DNA from: Mermis nigrescens
Taxonomy: Eukaryota > Nematoda > Enoplea > Mermithida > Mermithidae
DNA length: 64,000 nt
Assembly: GCA_036768485.1 (NCBI GenBank)
Contig: JAVLUZ010000767.1
Span: 186,001-250,000, forward strand
Reading direction: 5' to 3'
The notes beneath the pieces were generated by a model. The model was given only the letters and a program-made list of their open reading frames with translations. It was not told the DNA's origin and made no database searches. Within the stretch, counting starts at the first letter, position 1; every line of letters begins with the position of its first letter. The translations under genes and the position numbers were made by a program. This document shows, in pieces, positions 46,143 through 59,731 of the stretch.

Positions 46143-46879
46143 GGTTACATTTAACTCCTTTTAATACATTCCATATATGTAATCCTGTAGTCTGTTTCCA
46201 CGAAGTCGTTATTAATGCTTTAGCCAGATTATTCACAAATCCTTGCTGATATACCGCTTTTATCGGTAAGCTTCCTTTTGTTTTTCCTATTATTTCGAAC
46301 AAAAAGTTATAGTCTTGGAATGTTTTTCGTGTGCATAAGCCTCATTTAATTCACCTCTAGGGCTAATTGGGTTCATAAATCGATTTCCTCAGGAAGAAGC
46401 ATTAAATAATGGAATTTTTGTGCGTTTCTCGACGAGATTTACACCATGTGAGAAGAAAAAAATCGAAATTTTTTGCTTGATTTCAAATAATGATATAAAA
46501 AATCTATGCTTTAAGCTGATCGGTCTGATTAATTTCTCAGTATCGAGAAAGGCTTGACTTCAGGACATTTCGAAATTTTCTTCCTTTGAATAATAATTTT
46601 GGTCTGAAAATGGCCTTAGACGCTGAAATACGGAAAGACCACATTTGAGGAAATGATTAAAAATTCGAAGTCTTGAATTAATATCATATTCTTCCATTAT
46701 CCTATCTGATAAAAATTTTTAAGCGGCTTATGGTTGCCGTTCACTGTTTAACTAAAATTAAGATTTAAATTTAAAATTAGAATTAAAATTTTAAAAATGT
46801 TAAAATTTTCATTTTAATTATTTTTCACTTTTAATTGGTTACTGTGGTTCAAGCTATGCGCATCATAATTTTTATTCAG

Positions 46880-47062
46880 ATCCGGGCCATTCGGGCGGGT
46901 TTGGACAACTTGGTAATTCCAAGTCTGGATGCTCAGCAAAAGGTGCATGATATAATGCAAAAGGGCGAAGCGCTAAGCAAAACTGGCGGCGGCCAACCAT
47001 CTGTCAAGTGGAAGACAGGTCATTTAGAATGGGAGGCCTGGATGAGGGTCTTAGACAATGCG
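46880..47062 (+). CDS. hts: Adducin exon 7 (residues 345-405, end of head)
   Basis: The acceptor is TTTATTCAG|ATC and the donor GCG|GTACGA, phase 0. It starts IRAIRAGLDNLVIPSL, continues through a helical, glycine-rich linker (GEALSKTGGGQP), then VKWKTGHLEWEAWMRVLDNA. The family has (G)LDNLVL.P..., PPKW..G..EFEALMRMLDN.GYRTG at the same place. The upstream open reading continues into intron 6 sequence. Confidence 0.93.
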
Positions 47063-47381
47063 GTACGAACAGAAATTCATCCTTTTTTCGCTTAATTTCA
47101 CTGCTTTTCGTAACAGGCCTGAATCTGCTTATTGTTGGTGCATATTCATACGTATTGCACTAAGTATATGTACATTATAAAAAGGACTTTTATAGTGAAT
47201 AAATAGCAAGAGGATCATAGAACTCAGCAGCAGGTCTGAGTTTTTGTGGTCATCTTATGACAAACATAGCTTGGAAAAACAAAGTTATACAATCGAAATA
47301 TTTGGATACTCATCCGAAAATCGCATCCATACTTAACCTTATTGTCTGAAATCGTAAAGTTATTTGACACAATCGTTTCAG

Positions 47382-47506
47382 GGCTTTCGTACTGGCCACA
47401 TCTATCGTAATCCAGTTGGTGTAAGTACGACAAGCAGCTCAAGGAGATTAGATATTCAATCACCACCGTCTGCGGTTTCCACATCTGGCTTTGATACGAC
47501 TGATAA
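47382..47506 (+). CDS. hts: Adducin exon 8 (residues 406-446, donor uncertain)
   Basis: The acceptor CGTTTCAG|GGC is well supported: GFRTGHIYRNP matches the family GYRTG..YR.P block directly after LDNA. The frame continues with SPPSAVSTSGFDTT, which fits the Drosophila PPAVSSLGY region, before a stop at 47544. I place the donor at GATAA|GTACGA (phase 2) because it is the only nearby donor that joins in frame to exon 9. A GGT|GTAAGT at about 47420 has a better donor sequence but gives the wrong phase for exon 9. Confidence 0.72.
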
Positions 47507-47599
47507 GTACGAACAAAGCTATCTGGAAAACGTGTCATGGACATAGGTGTTCTGTGGGGGCTTTAAACCCCCCAGAGTGACTAATGATCCCCGCGAAAT

Positions 47600-48060
<461 letters not shown>

Positions 48061-48069
48061 CATGGATGT

Positions 48070-48890
48070 TATACTTGTATCAGAAATTGTTTTGAAAATG
48101 GCCTAACGTGAAGTTTTATAATAGCAGATTCTCCTGTATTGCCGGTGCATTTATTTAGATGAACTTAACTACATAGAAAAATATGTGCTCGATGTGTTTT
48201 TCCAAAGACAATTATAGATTTGCAATTTGCATGTGCAGTCTACATTTCATACTTCTCGTAGAATTACTAAAACTGATTTCTTCGCTTAAAATGCAAGTGG
48301 CAAAAAAAGATACAGCTTGCTTCTTAAATGGGCTTGATATTTTTATTTTTGTTTTTCTTTTCTATCACTTAGAGCGTCATTACCACCTTTCATCATCCTC
48401 TTAAAATATCACTTCTGACTAAAGAAGAGGGCTATATTTAATTTCGAAATGAATTAGGCCTGTGAATTATAGTCTAGTAAGCTTAATTTACATACATAGA
48501 TAGTTTACTGTTCAGCGCAATTAATAACTTTCAATCACTTTTTATTAGTAAGTTGCTGAACTTCTTTTACTTATAAAATAAAAAAACTAAACTTCTGGCT
48601 TCTCAAAGAAATACTACCTTATTTCTATATGTGTTTCAGTTGTATGTAATATTTTGGGCTGAAATTAAAAGTAGCGCTTTAACCCACTTCTCTCTCAAAT
48701 TACAATTATACATGAAAAGATTTGAGAAAATCTTTTACCATGTATTTCGACACTTTTGTTGATTTCAACGCGCATAATTTCTGACTGTACTGCTGAAGTT
48801 GTATGAGCATCACCTGTCCTTTGCTATGACATTAGATGATTTACATTGAGATTTTGGGCCTGAATGATTATTTTTTATCATAACGCTTCT
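48070..48890 (+). other. Repeat-poor part of intron 8
   Basis: No repeat family or gene-like frame recognised. It leads directly into the acceptor of exon 9. Confidence 0.4.
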
Positions 48891-48892
48891 AG

Positions 48893-49016
48893 TGTCCAAA
48901 GGCCGATTATGTTCGAAGCAGAGTCCTTAGGACTGACTCATCACTCGGCCCATTACAACCAAAAAGCAGACTTGGACGGAAGGGGATCTTCGCTGGATTC
49001 TAAGAAGATTATCCGA
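48893..49016 (+). CDS. hts: Adducin exon 9 (residues 447-488, neck)
   Basis: The acceptor is GCTTCTAG|T and the donor CGA|GTAAGT. The first base completes the codon split by exon 8. The product ends QKADLDGRGSSLDSKKIIR, which aligns with the fly neck segment QKVEVLETGTPDPKKITKW. An alternative acceptor at AAAG|GCC, 8 bp on, would also need phase 2 and drops two to three codons. The upstream edge is therefore slightly uncertain. Confidence 0.78.
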
Positions 49017-50141
49017 GTAAGTGTTGCAGACTTTTGTGATCAGTCATATTGCTTGAGATCGTAAGTAGTAGAAGTGCACAGTCTGCTCATCATAGAAGCT
49101 TTAACGTAACAAGAAGCTGCTTCCTTATTTCGATTTCTTAATTAGGAGTTGTGTAATAAACACTTTAGCTTTTCTCAAAAAATCTTTTAAAAATATGTCT
49201 TTCGGTCATTTATAGACGCCAAGGTTAGGGTCTCTCAAGGCAAATTCCAGAATTCAAGACTAGCTAAAAATAGTGTTTATGCCTGTTGCAAGTCGAAACA
49301 AGAAAATGGTCAAAATAGCTTGTATAACATGCTTTTATGCGGTACAATTTTTTTAATTCCATTCTAACGGGCCATATCACTGCCAGCGATAAGAAATAGA
49401 AATTATTTGATTCAGAGCTATCCGGCGCTAAAAATGTTGACTTTTTATCATTCTTACTTAAAGGACTTAAAGCTGGCAGAACACAAAATAATCAATTCAT
49501 TGCGAGCCGATGAAATTTTGACTTTTTATTAACTTTTTCTATTTTTTATAGTCTCAAAATTTGTATTTGTATTCTAATACTTGTATTTACATTCATATTA
49601 TTTATACGTATAATCATCCCCTATGCGCATGCGCGCATTCCGCATGACTTAAACAGAATATTTATACTTTTTGATTCGTACGTGATTTTTCCGAGCTGGT
49701 GAAAAATTCTGATTGAAAGTTCAGAAAACGGATTGCTGCTATGTAACTCCGGCCATAGATGCACAGCATGGCCGATCTGGAGGGATCAGCCGGTCTGGGG
49801 GTCATAAATTGAACTTATTTGGGCCAAAATGACGTTAAAAACTGGTATAAGCCTTAAAAGTTCGTTATTGCACAGTTTCTGGTCAATTTGAAGCACTCTC
49901 GATGAAAATTTTCAATTGTCATCCATTTTGACCTTAATTTTGCCTCATTTCACACCACAAAATTTCCCAATTTTTCCATTCTGGGGTCTAGACCCCCCAA
50001 CCCCCTCGTGCATGTCTGACTCCGACTAGTCGAGGAAGCGTTTATTTGCTTTGTTCTTCTAGAGCTTAAAATTATTATTATTCCCCATCTTATTTAATTC
50101 TCATCCGCAAAAGAATAATTCCTAAGTTTTAGTGGGTGCAG

Positions 50142-50279
50142 ACTGAAAGTCCGTTACCGCATCAGTATCCGTCTCAACCAATTCAAGTTTCAATGATGAC
50201 GTCGCCGCATCAGTTTTTGCCTCAAGTATCTTCTCCATCGCCAAATGCTAGAAAGGAATTGAAACAAAAACAGCAGATG
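50142..50279 (+). CDS. hts: Adducin exon 10 (residues 489-534, neck)
   Basis: The acceptor is GGGTGCAG|ACT and the donor ATG|GTAAGA, phase 0. It is a 46-codon, Pro/Gln/Ser-rich exon: ESPLPHQ, SMMTSPHQFLPQVSSPSPNA and RKELKQKQQM. It fits the family block SP.H..P..I..P.QFVP.GTNP.E.K. I found no long open frame here. The phase fit and splice sites mark it. Confidence 0.85.
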
Positions 50280-50364
50280 GTAAGATAAAACGAACTATTT
50301 CAGTATTACTGACTTGCCCTACAGAAATATCGAATAAAATGATAATTTCGATCACGAATTTTCT

Positions 50365-50785
50365 ATTCGGCAAAGATTTTTCCTAACGTGCAAAGATTTT
50401 TTACCCCGTCTTTGTACATATTATGTAAAGATTTTTGGGAAGACAAAAATGTAAAATGTCCAAAATTCCATAAAGTTTTCGTAGCTTAGCGTCTAAATGA
50501 GTAATTGTCTGTTCTATATGTCTCTATAATGGAAAAATGTGCTTCCAAAAGGCAAAACTTTCAAATTTTTTGGCGCTTCGCGTATTTGAGAAATTTTTTG
50601 TATTTTTCATCGTCAGAAGCAAAGAAATTGTCTAAATTACACTACCGAAGGTGGAAAAATCCTGTTTTATTTACACAGAAAGCACAACCATATTACAGTA
50701 CCCTAAAATTTACATGTACAAAATGTACAAAGACTTTTGACCATCTTTCTACATGCAAATACAAAGGGCTGTTGTAAAAACATTA
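50365..50785 (+). mobile_element. Family E element, intron 10
   Basis: It starts near TTCTATTCGGCAAAGATTTT, includes TTGGCGCTTCGCGTATTTG at about 50570 and TACAAAATGTACAAAGACTTTTG, and ends around TTGTAAAAACATTACAGC. The ends are more eroded than in 20796-21219. Confidence 0.6.
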
Positions 50786-51404
50786 CAGCTTTCGACCCGG
50801 TCTAATGATTATTAAAAGAGCTCATGCGATATGTCACATATTATTAATTAATTTATAATCTCAGTTTACGCGTACCTTTCCGAAACGTAGAATATCAAAA
50901 TCGAATTCCAATCAAAGATAGTAATTTTATCAACAGCCGCAGACCGCTCGACAGAGTGTTAAATTTGTAATTAAGTTAAAACTAACATATTATTAATTAA
51001 TAATATAAAAATAATACATTGAATTAATTCTTATTCAGGTGTAACGAAATCAAAATTTTATGTCTACCGGCGAAGGCTGAAGCATTGTAGAAATTACTTA
51101 ATTTGTTGCATCTGCATTCTTGCTTACATCATCTTTTTTGCTTAAGCTAAACAATTACAGTACATCAACAGAATACTAATGTTTCGCAATTGTTCTTTCC
51201 GTCACTTTTTTACTCGTTACGTTGAGTTCTTATGCTTGCTTGAATTGATATTGAAACAGCCGACTGATCATGACATTAATAAACAGGTATTTGATGATGG
51301 AGAACTAATTATGAATAATTCAAAAGGAAAATTAAGAAATATCGCAACGCAACGCAGTACCTAATGATAATTATACCGGTTAATTTTCTTCTAAACATTT
51401 TTAG

Positions 51405-51503
51405 ATTAGGGAACAAGGAAGGGTGGATAATATCAGCGCAGGTCCACAATCCAAACTTTTGGATGGGGTTAGCTTTCAAGAAGCTGCTGCACTGAAGCTC
51501 TTG
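51405..51503 (+). CDS. hts: Adducin exon 11 (residues 535-567, neck)
   Basis: The acceptor is CATTTTTAG|ATT and the donor TTG|GTAAGA, phase 0. It is a 33-codon exon reading IREQGRVDNISAGPQSKLLD, then GVSFQEAAALKLL. The family has I.(D/E)(Q/N)...DI.(S/T)AGPQS.(V/I)L.GV and this is one of its best conserved neck segments. An open frame at 51179-51364 just upstream is intronic. Confidence 0.94.
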
Positions 51504-51569
51504 GTAAGATCATATTGGAAACAATCGGTTTTCTGCTTTGCATCAAGACTTAAATACGGCATAAGCATA

Positions 51570-51760
51570 CATGTGACGGCTCGAAAATTCAATTAGAGTC
51601 CCCTGCTAATTTTTGGGGGGAGGGGGTAAATGAACTCCAATTTTTGGCCCAAAACGACTAAAAAACACCTAAAACGGCCAACAAATGGATTTTTTCTACC
51701 AAGGATGGGGGACGGCCGACTTTGAGTGCGGGATCCCCATCCCCCTTCTTACATGTATGG
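51570..51760 (+). repeat. G-rich short repeat (family R), copy 2
   Basis: It matches 24965-25172: a GGGGGGAGGGGGTAAATG run, CAAAACGACTAAAAAACACC, GACGGCCGACTTTGAG and the end TCTTACATGTATGG. In intron 11. Confidence 0.6.
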
Positions 51761-52267
51761 GCACAAGCCATTCTTGTAGACCGATCCCTTGCGACTGCGG
51801 ATTTCTGCAGCTCTCTCCGCCATGGAAATTGATCACTCCAACAATCCTTAATTTTTGTTACGGACTCAGGACGTCGTCATACATTTTGTATCATAAAAAG
51901 TAATATTAAAGCATATGCGACGTCCTTTATATGTGGTGTAATAATGTAGGCCGAGTAATCCTTAACAAACCTTGATCATCCCTAATTGTTTAAATTTTGT
52001 GGCGAGAATTGTACTTTCTATTTCATTTCTTATATTTTATAAATCTTCTAATTTTCTGCAGCGATTGTACTTTATTCACCGCGAAATTTGAGACCTGCAG
52101 ATTAATAGTTTTATTTTGCTGAGGTTCGCTAGGCCTGTATGATTCATACATTTGTTGGCTGGCAAATTTTAGCAAAGTTTCGGGATGCATGAATTAGGGG
52201 GAGGCTCAAAGTTTACGGTAAAAATTGTGTGCACATGCTTATTGAAATGGTGAGAGGGATGCTAGGC

Positions 52268-52520
52268 ATACATGCACATCATGGGAGGATTCAAAAACGA
52301 CGATTACGCGTTGAAAAACGATTAATACGCGTTTTAAACTCCATGTTTGGTGTTTCTGATGGCTCTTTCTGTTGTACAATAACAACAAAAATTAAGAAAA
52401 ATTTAATAAAGTTTAACAAAGTCCAAAATCGCACTTTCGCGCGAAGCGCCGAAAAAAGTGCCAGTTTCGAACAAAAGATCGCTGTTTTGAAAATCTTTTT
52501 GCGAGAGTGGTGCTGCTAGG
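52268..52520 (+). mobile_element. Family C element, forward copy at 52.4 kb
   Basis: It shows GCACATCATGGGAGG, TACGCGTTGAAAAAC, GTTTCTGATGGCTCTTTCTG and GCGCGAAGCGCCGAAAAAAG at about 52440. The 3' half is shortened. Confidence 0.5.
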
Positions 52521-52904
52521 TTCCTCCTGCAGAACAGTCCTATCCTAGAATCTGGTACACTACTGTAATATTGCACAAAGCATGATAAATTCAAACGGTT
52601 TTAACTTAAAGGTTCGTGATAAGCCTGGTTTACTGTGATAAAGATTCCAAATTTAATCTCTCCCTGACCATAATTACGTCCTTATTCCTCTGGGTCGAAT
52701 TGACCATGTGTATGGTATGAGTTGCATTCGTATTGTATGTTCACCCTCTCGACTGATTTTGGAAAAAGTAGTCATATTCATTTTTAAAATAAGTGCGAGT
52801 TGGCATTTCTTTCCGATGAATCAGCTGGTCCTGGTCAGGTTCCAAATTAAGCATAGTAGTTAATATTAGAATGCGTAACTTTCATGAGCAATCTTGAGCA
52901 GACA

Positions 52905-53262
52905 TGCACAGGATGGATATTCTTGGGGTGAAGCCAAAATATTCTGTTAAAATGCCCTTTTTGACCTCAAAATAGTGGATACGCGTTAGAAACATCATTT
53001 TTTGGCGTTTATGCTCTAACTTTCTAGCACGTAAAAAACTAAAAATTCCGAGAAACTATAAACCAATTTGATAAAATTAGACAAAATATATTCAGAAAAT
53101 GAATACGTGACTCGAAGTGCCGAAAAAATATAATTTTTTGAGCAATGGAATAGCTAGACACGCTTAAAACAACACTTTTTCTGCGAATTTATTGGAATAT
53201 CGTGAATTCTCGGGGCTACGAATTTTGTGAGAGATGAAAACTCCCAAACCCGGAATTATCAG
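52905..53262 (+). mobile_element. Family C element, forward copy at 53.1 kb
   Basis: It shows GCACAGGATGGATATTCTTGG, TGGATACGCGTTAGAAACATC, TTTATGCTCTAACTTTC, GACTCGAAGTGCCGAAAAAAT and AGCTAGACACGCTTAAAAC. In intron 11, opposite in orientation to the copy at 47600-48060. Confidence 0.6.
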
Positions 53263-53432
53263 CTATTCAATAGGGGGCATAAATAGGGGCATTGCTCTTC
53301 TGTTAGAAATTGAACAATAGGGGGCATAAAAATCAAGCCGCAAAATCTATATTCAATGATTACGTTATAATGGTATGTAACTGTATTCTTACAAAAAATG
53401 CATTTAAAGCGAATTATCTTATATATTATATA

Positions 53433-53812
53433 CAGGCCCCTATCCAGAATTCGGCTTAGGAGGGGGGCGGATCCAATCATAAATTGGTCTATGTCTCGGG
53501 AAATTCGTCGAGATAGCTTCAAAAAACCGCATTTTGCGACATGCTCTATCCTTAAAGATCGTAAAATTCGGACTTTTTGTAAAAGAAATAATGTTTTACT
53601 CAATATAGCGAGTGACATTTTTTGGTCGCGCTTGTGCCAAAATTATGGGAAATACTGCTTATCTGGCGCGAAGCGCCGAAAATTTGAAGATTTTTTTGAC
53701 AAAAGCATGAGATTTTTCCATCTTCCCGTGCATTATATTATTATTTCAAATTTTTCCCCGCTAAGAGAAGGGGCGGCCTTCCCCCCACCCGCCCTTCTTA
53801 AATACGGCCCTG
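53433..53812. mobile_element. hAT-like element (family M), copy 2
   Basis: It starts CAGGCCCCTATCCAGAA and ends AAATACGGCCCTG, imperfect inverted repeats. It has GGCGCGAAGCGCCGAAAAT at 53665. The left flank is a short TA-rich tract and the 8-bp duplication is unclear (ATTATATA/ATTACCTA). It is 380 bp, 117 bp before exon 12. Confidence 0.6.
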
Positions 53813-53928
53813 ATTACCTATGTTCACTCTGAAACTCCTTCATGTGTATTTTATGGCTTAGCTGTGCGACAGTATTCGAAGAGACATTATTTTGATTGTG
53901 TATATACACTTTCTGTCTCATTTTGCAG

Positions 53929-54172
53929 CAAGATGCTCAGGCCGAATGCGACTTACATTTGAAGCAGGATAAAACTTTGATAGGTGCAGCATCAAAGGGA
54001 ATCGTTGAACGGGATCACAAATACGATGCTCAGATTTTCACTCAACTCTACTCATCCAATCCATTTGCCGGTGAAACTGATCAAGAAATTCGCAAGTATG
54101 TCGATGAAGTTGGACAGAAAACTGGACATCCGGCTGCATTCCAGTCCAACTCTAGCACTTTGGATCGTCTTG
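53929..54172 (+). CDS. hts: Adducin exon 12 (residues 568-648)
   Basis: The acceptor is TTTTGCAG|CAA and the donor CTTG|GTAAGG, leaving phase 1. It reads TLIGAASKGIVERDHKYDAQ, then YSSNPFAGETDQEIRKYVDE and VGQKTG. The family has MGAASKGII.R....A.V......NPF...TD.E...Y...VE.K at this place. Without splicing, the frame runs about 15 more codons and stops at 54219, so a short isoform is possible. The junction to exon 13 fits in phase. Confidence 0.9.
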
Positions 54173-54253
54173 GTAAGGAAGTGGGATATATTTCTGTTCG
54201 AATGTACAAAAGGAGTTGAATCGATCTTTTTCCTTTCGAAAATAAAATACTGA

Positions 54254-55830
54254 AAATGAGATATGTGCCCAGGTCGCATTTTCAACCGGGGCCTTAGCGG
54301 GGCCTGTACTAGACTTATACCCTCATACTTACCAAAGAATGTCATGCATCCATATTATAGCTGTACAGACTTAACATCCCATTATCGCTTTTGTGAGCAA
54401 TAACATAATGCGTTAATGATTTAAAAACATGAAAAATCAGCAAATGAAAGGACAAATAAACAAAAGAATATAATAATGAATGAACATAGGTATAGGCTTA
54501 AAAAAGAATAAACTAAAGAAAAATACGAATTTTTTGAAGGTTTATGCGAATGCAATGGAAGAAAGAGACGAGTAAGACAGTACAATGCAAAACGTTATAA
54601 GCATAAAGTAGAGAAATAAGTCGCTCAGGGCTTATCCGACAGGAATAGATTTAATGGCATATTGCTGTTTAAAATAATATGACTAAACGCATAAAATACA
54701 TATCTTTAGAATATGAAAGGAAAGTTATAGAGGCGAAAGAATGTTTATACGGACCTAAAATCATTTGCCTAGAGCAGGGAACATGCATCATAAAAATTAA
54801 AATAATATTAAAGCTCTATATAAACTGAATCATACATAACACTGAGTGGACCAAACCAAAATGAAAGACAGTGACCCTGCTATTTGGAGCTGAGCGCCCA
54901 AAATTAACGAAAAATCCATATGCATAGAGACAACACGAGCTAATATGGTATAAAATAATGAATATTTTACACATATATACTGGAGAGAGTCCCCCCGCAT
55001 TTTAAAAATGTTTTGCGTAAGGAAGCATCATCAGTCAAAACTGTATGTTTATTTGTAAATAAAAATCAAGTGCAGCTAAGACTACACGAAAATATATCCA
55101 AATTGTTTAAATGTTTCCCTTAATTCTTGAGATGTTGGACGCTACCTGAAATAAAACAGTAGTCTTGGCTAATTTTTAACATAATTCAGCTTATTTTATG
55201 TCAATCAAATATAATACACGTTGTATAATTCGAATCAACAAGATTAATTTTGACCTACATATTTTCATTAATTTTCTCTTTTTATAGGCCCGGTCCCGGA
55301 GCCGGGGCCTGGCAACCCCTCTGCTGAAAATGTAAAGTATTGCTCATGAAGCCGTTTCAAGCAAATACAAAAAATAATCTTACGGTCTATGCACATATAA
55401 ATGCGATAAAAAAACGTACGTAGTAGTCGAATTTTCCATACTTAAACCATTTGCGCATATTGGTTTACTAGTGAACTATGTATTAAATCAAGACAAAATT
55501 TTTCAGTCGAGTTCAGTGGGAAAAGTCATTCAGTTTTCTTCGCTAAAATGCATTTTTGACATGTAAGGGAGAAAGACTAATGTTTTTCTTTCTGCCGACG
55601 ACGTAGTCATCTACTGTTTGAAACCTACATACATTTGAGTTATGAATTCAATGATCCTTTTTTCGCTAATGATCGATGCATACTTATTTCGTTAAAAACT
55701 TTGAATAAATGATTTCTACGCCTTCCTGTCAAAGTAATTTTAACTAGGTATATTTGTTGGTTTAAATTCGTTACTCTATATAGTTTATTTAGCTTTGAAT
55801 GTCGATAATTTGTCTGTCTTTCATATTTTT
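54254..55830 (+). other. Intron 12, mostly repeat-poor
   Basis: It is AT-rich with no gene recognised. A GC remnant of a family A/B element end (GGCCCGGTCCCGGAGCCGGG) lies at about 55288-55318. It is one of the cleanest introns for its size. Confidence 0.4.
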
Positions 55831-55833
55831 AAG

Positions 55834-55866
55834 ATGAATTCGAATCGGGTCGAAGCGAGTCTCCAG
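55834..55866 (+). CDS. hts: Adducin exon 13, 33-nt micro-exon (residues 649-659)
   Basis: The acceptor is TATTTTTAAG|AT and the donor CCAG|GTACGC. It adds DEFESGRSESP plus a split codon and keeps phase 1 on both sides, so skipping it would leave the frame intact. The acceptor has a good pyrimidine tract, while the donor is moderate. The product is acidic and Ser-rich, like the adducin tail. I infer it from phase and splice sites only, since family conservation is weak here. Confidence 0.55.
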
Positions 55867-55933
55867 GTACGCAATTTGCTATTGAAATTATTGATTTACG
55901 GCACGAGAAGTACATAATTGGCTTTGATGGAAA

Positions 55934-56342
55934 CAGTGGTTTTTTGTATTCGGCAAGAGATTTTTTCCATTTGTACAAAGACTTTTCGGGACCGTCTTTG
56001 TGCATGTACATATGTACAAAGATTTTTCGAAGACAAAAATTGCAGAAAATGTTTGAAATTCGCAAAATTTTCGGGCAGGCAGAAATTGCATTTCAAAGGG
56101 AAATTGTCAAATTTTCCGGCGCTTCGCGCCGTTTTAAGACGATTTTTAGTGATTTTACCCTTTAGATACCCCGAAATTAGCTAAGAATACACTATCAAAA
56201 GTCGAACAACTCTGTCGTCACAACACTAAAATCGCTACTGTACCATATTTTAGTACCCAAAAATTTGTGTGTACAAAATGTACAAAGACTTTTGCGGGCC
56301 ATCTTTGTATTGCTAAAACGGACCTTGTACAAAAAAACACTG
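55934..56342 (+). mobile_element. Family E element with target duplication, intron 13
   Basis: It starts CAGTGGTTTTTTGTATTCGG and ends AAAAAAACACTG, an inverted pair. ATGGAAA flanks it (55927-55933, 56343-56349), 7 bp, or 8 if the terminal G is counted in the element on one side. GGCGCTTCGCGCCGTTTT is at 56119. It starts 67 bp after the micro-exon donor. Confidence 0.78.
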
Positions 56343-56474
56343 ATGGAAATAATTTCTACTCGTATTTAAAGTAGCTCTTAATAAAAACACTAGAAAGGAA
56401 AAATAAAATTTTTTGTAGACGCTCGGGTGTATGTGAATTTCATGATTCCTTTACTTTACATAAATTAATATGTA

Positions 56475-57204
56475 CCGGGTGTTTCGAAATGATCCGCTCC
56501 CTTGAAAATATACTATTAGTCTAGATAAACTAGACATATGTATCATCTTGCAGAAATTTGTTGCTGCGTATAGTAAGGGCTTTCTAATCTTTCTGCGTAT
56601 AACGTGGTGAACTTTGGGAAAGCTTTCAAAATAAATTTAGAATTTGACTTTTTCTGTTTTTGACTTTGCGTGTTTTCGATTCCTGCCTGCTGAAACGATT
56701 TTTAGCTCAGAAAACTCAAAATTGTTTGAGACAGGGCTATTCAGTTCTGGGGCAACGATTTGTTTTGCCTGGTAACAGTCACGCTTGACTCGAACCGGAC
56801 ATAGGATCTGGATTAAATTCTGAGGACAGAGTCGAAATACTGAAGCGCAAGGAAACCGTTCAAAAACATTTCTTAATCAAAACCTTCACAACAACTTGGT
56901 TTGATACCGCTTTGTCTGACCTACAATATGATGGAAATTTGTTACAAAATTTATTGTGTCCTATATCAGAACAATTAAGGCAGGTTAGGGATGCCAATGG
57001 TGGTGTAAAAATTTGTTGAATTTACAGATTTTATTAAAATCTTTGAGTTTCTTTTATATGCAATAAAGCAGTAAGTGTTGAATCTTTTTAAATCTTACTC
57101 CACTAAACGTAAAATTAAATTTTTTACAAGATGGTATATTTCATTTTTTGTATCTAATCTAGAGGCATGTTTCCTAAGGAAGCTAATCATTTCGAAACAC
57201 TCTG
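56475..57204. mobile_element. Mariner-like MITE
   Basis: The ends CCGGGTGTTTCGAAATGATC and the complement of AATCATTTCGAAACACTCTG are inverted repeats of about 20 bp, and TA lies directly outside both (56473-56474, 57205-57206). A TA target and these termini fit a Tc1/mariner-superfamily element. At 730 bp without a transposase frame it is non-autonomous. Confidence 0.75.
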
Positions 57205-57254
57205 TACATACGTATGTAGCTCGAGATAGAATAACAGTAAATTTGTTTTTCTCT

Positions 57255-57272
57255 CACACACACACACACACA
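57255..57272. repeat. (CA)n short tract
   Basis: Nine or so CA dinucleotides follow TCTCTCA. The reading frame across it is incidental. Confidence 0.9.
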
Positions 57273-57382
57273 ATATATGTTATAAATTTTTTCAGCCAAA
57301 TAATTTTTCCGTTCGATGTTCTCTCTTTTAAATAGGTACAGTTAATTGTTCGAAAATTTAGGGGTTTGTCTTCTACATTACA

Positions 57383-59713
<2,331 letters not shown>

Positions 59714-59731
59714 TCAGCAGTCGTCTCTTCA

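Noticed and set aside
51179..51364. Open frame between exons 10 and 11 as an extra adducin exon
   Set aside because: In related adducins the protein runs directly from the exon 10 to the exon 11 segment, and no acceptor/donor pair keeps phase.
53398..53832. A 144-codon frame
   Set aside because: It is the translation of a family M element and its flank. Similar peptides appear in other copies of the repeat at 29.5 kb and 59.4 kb.
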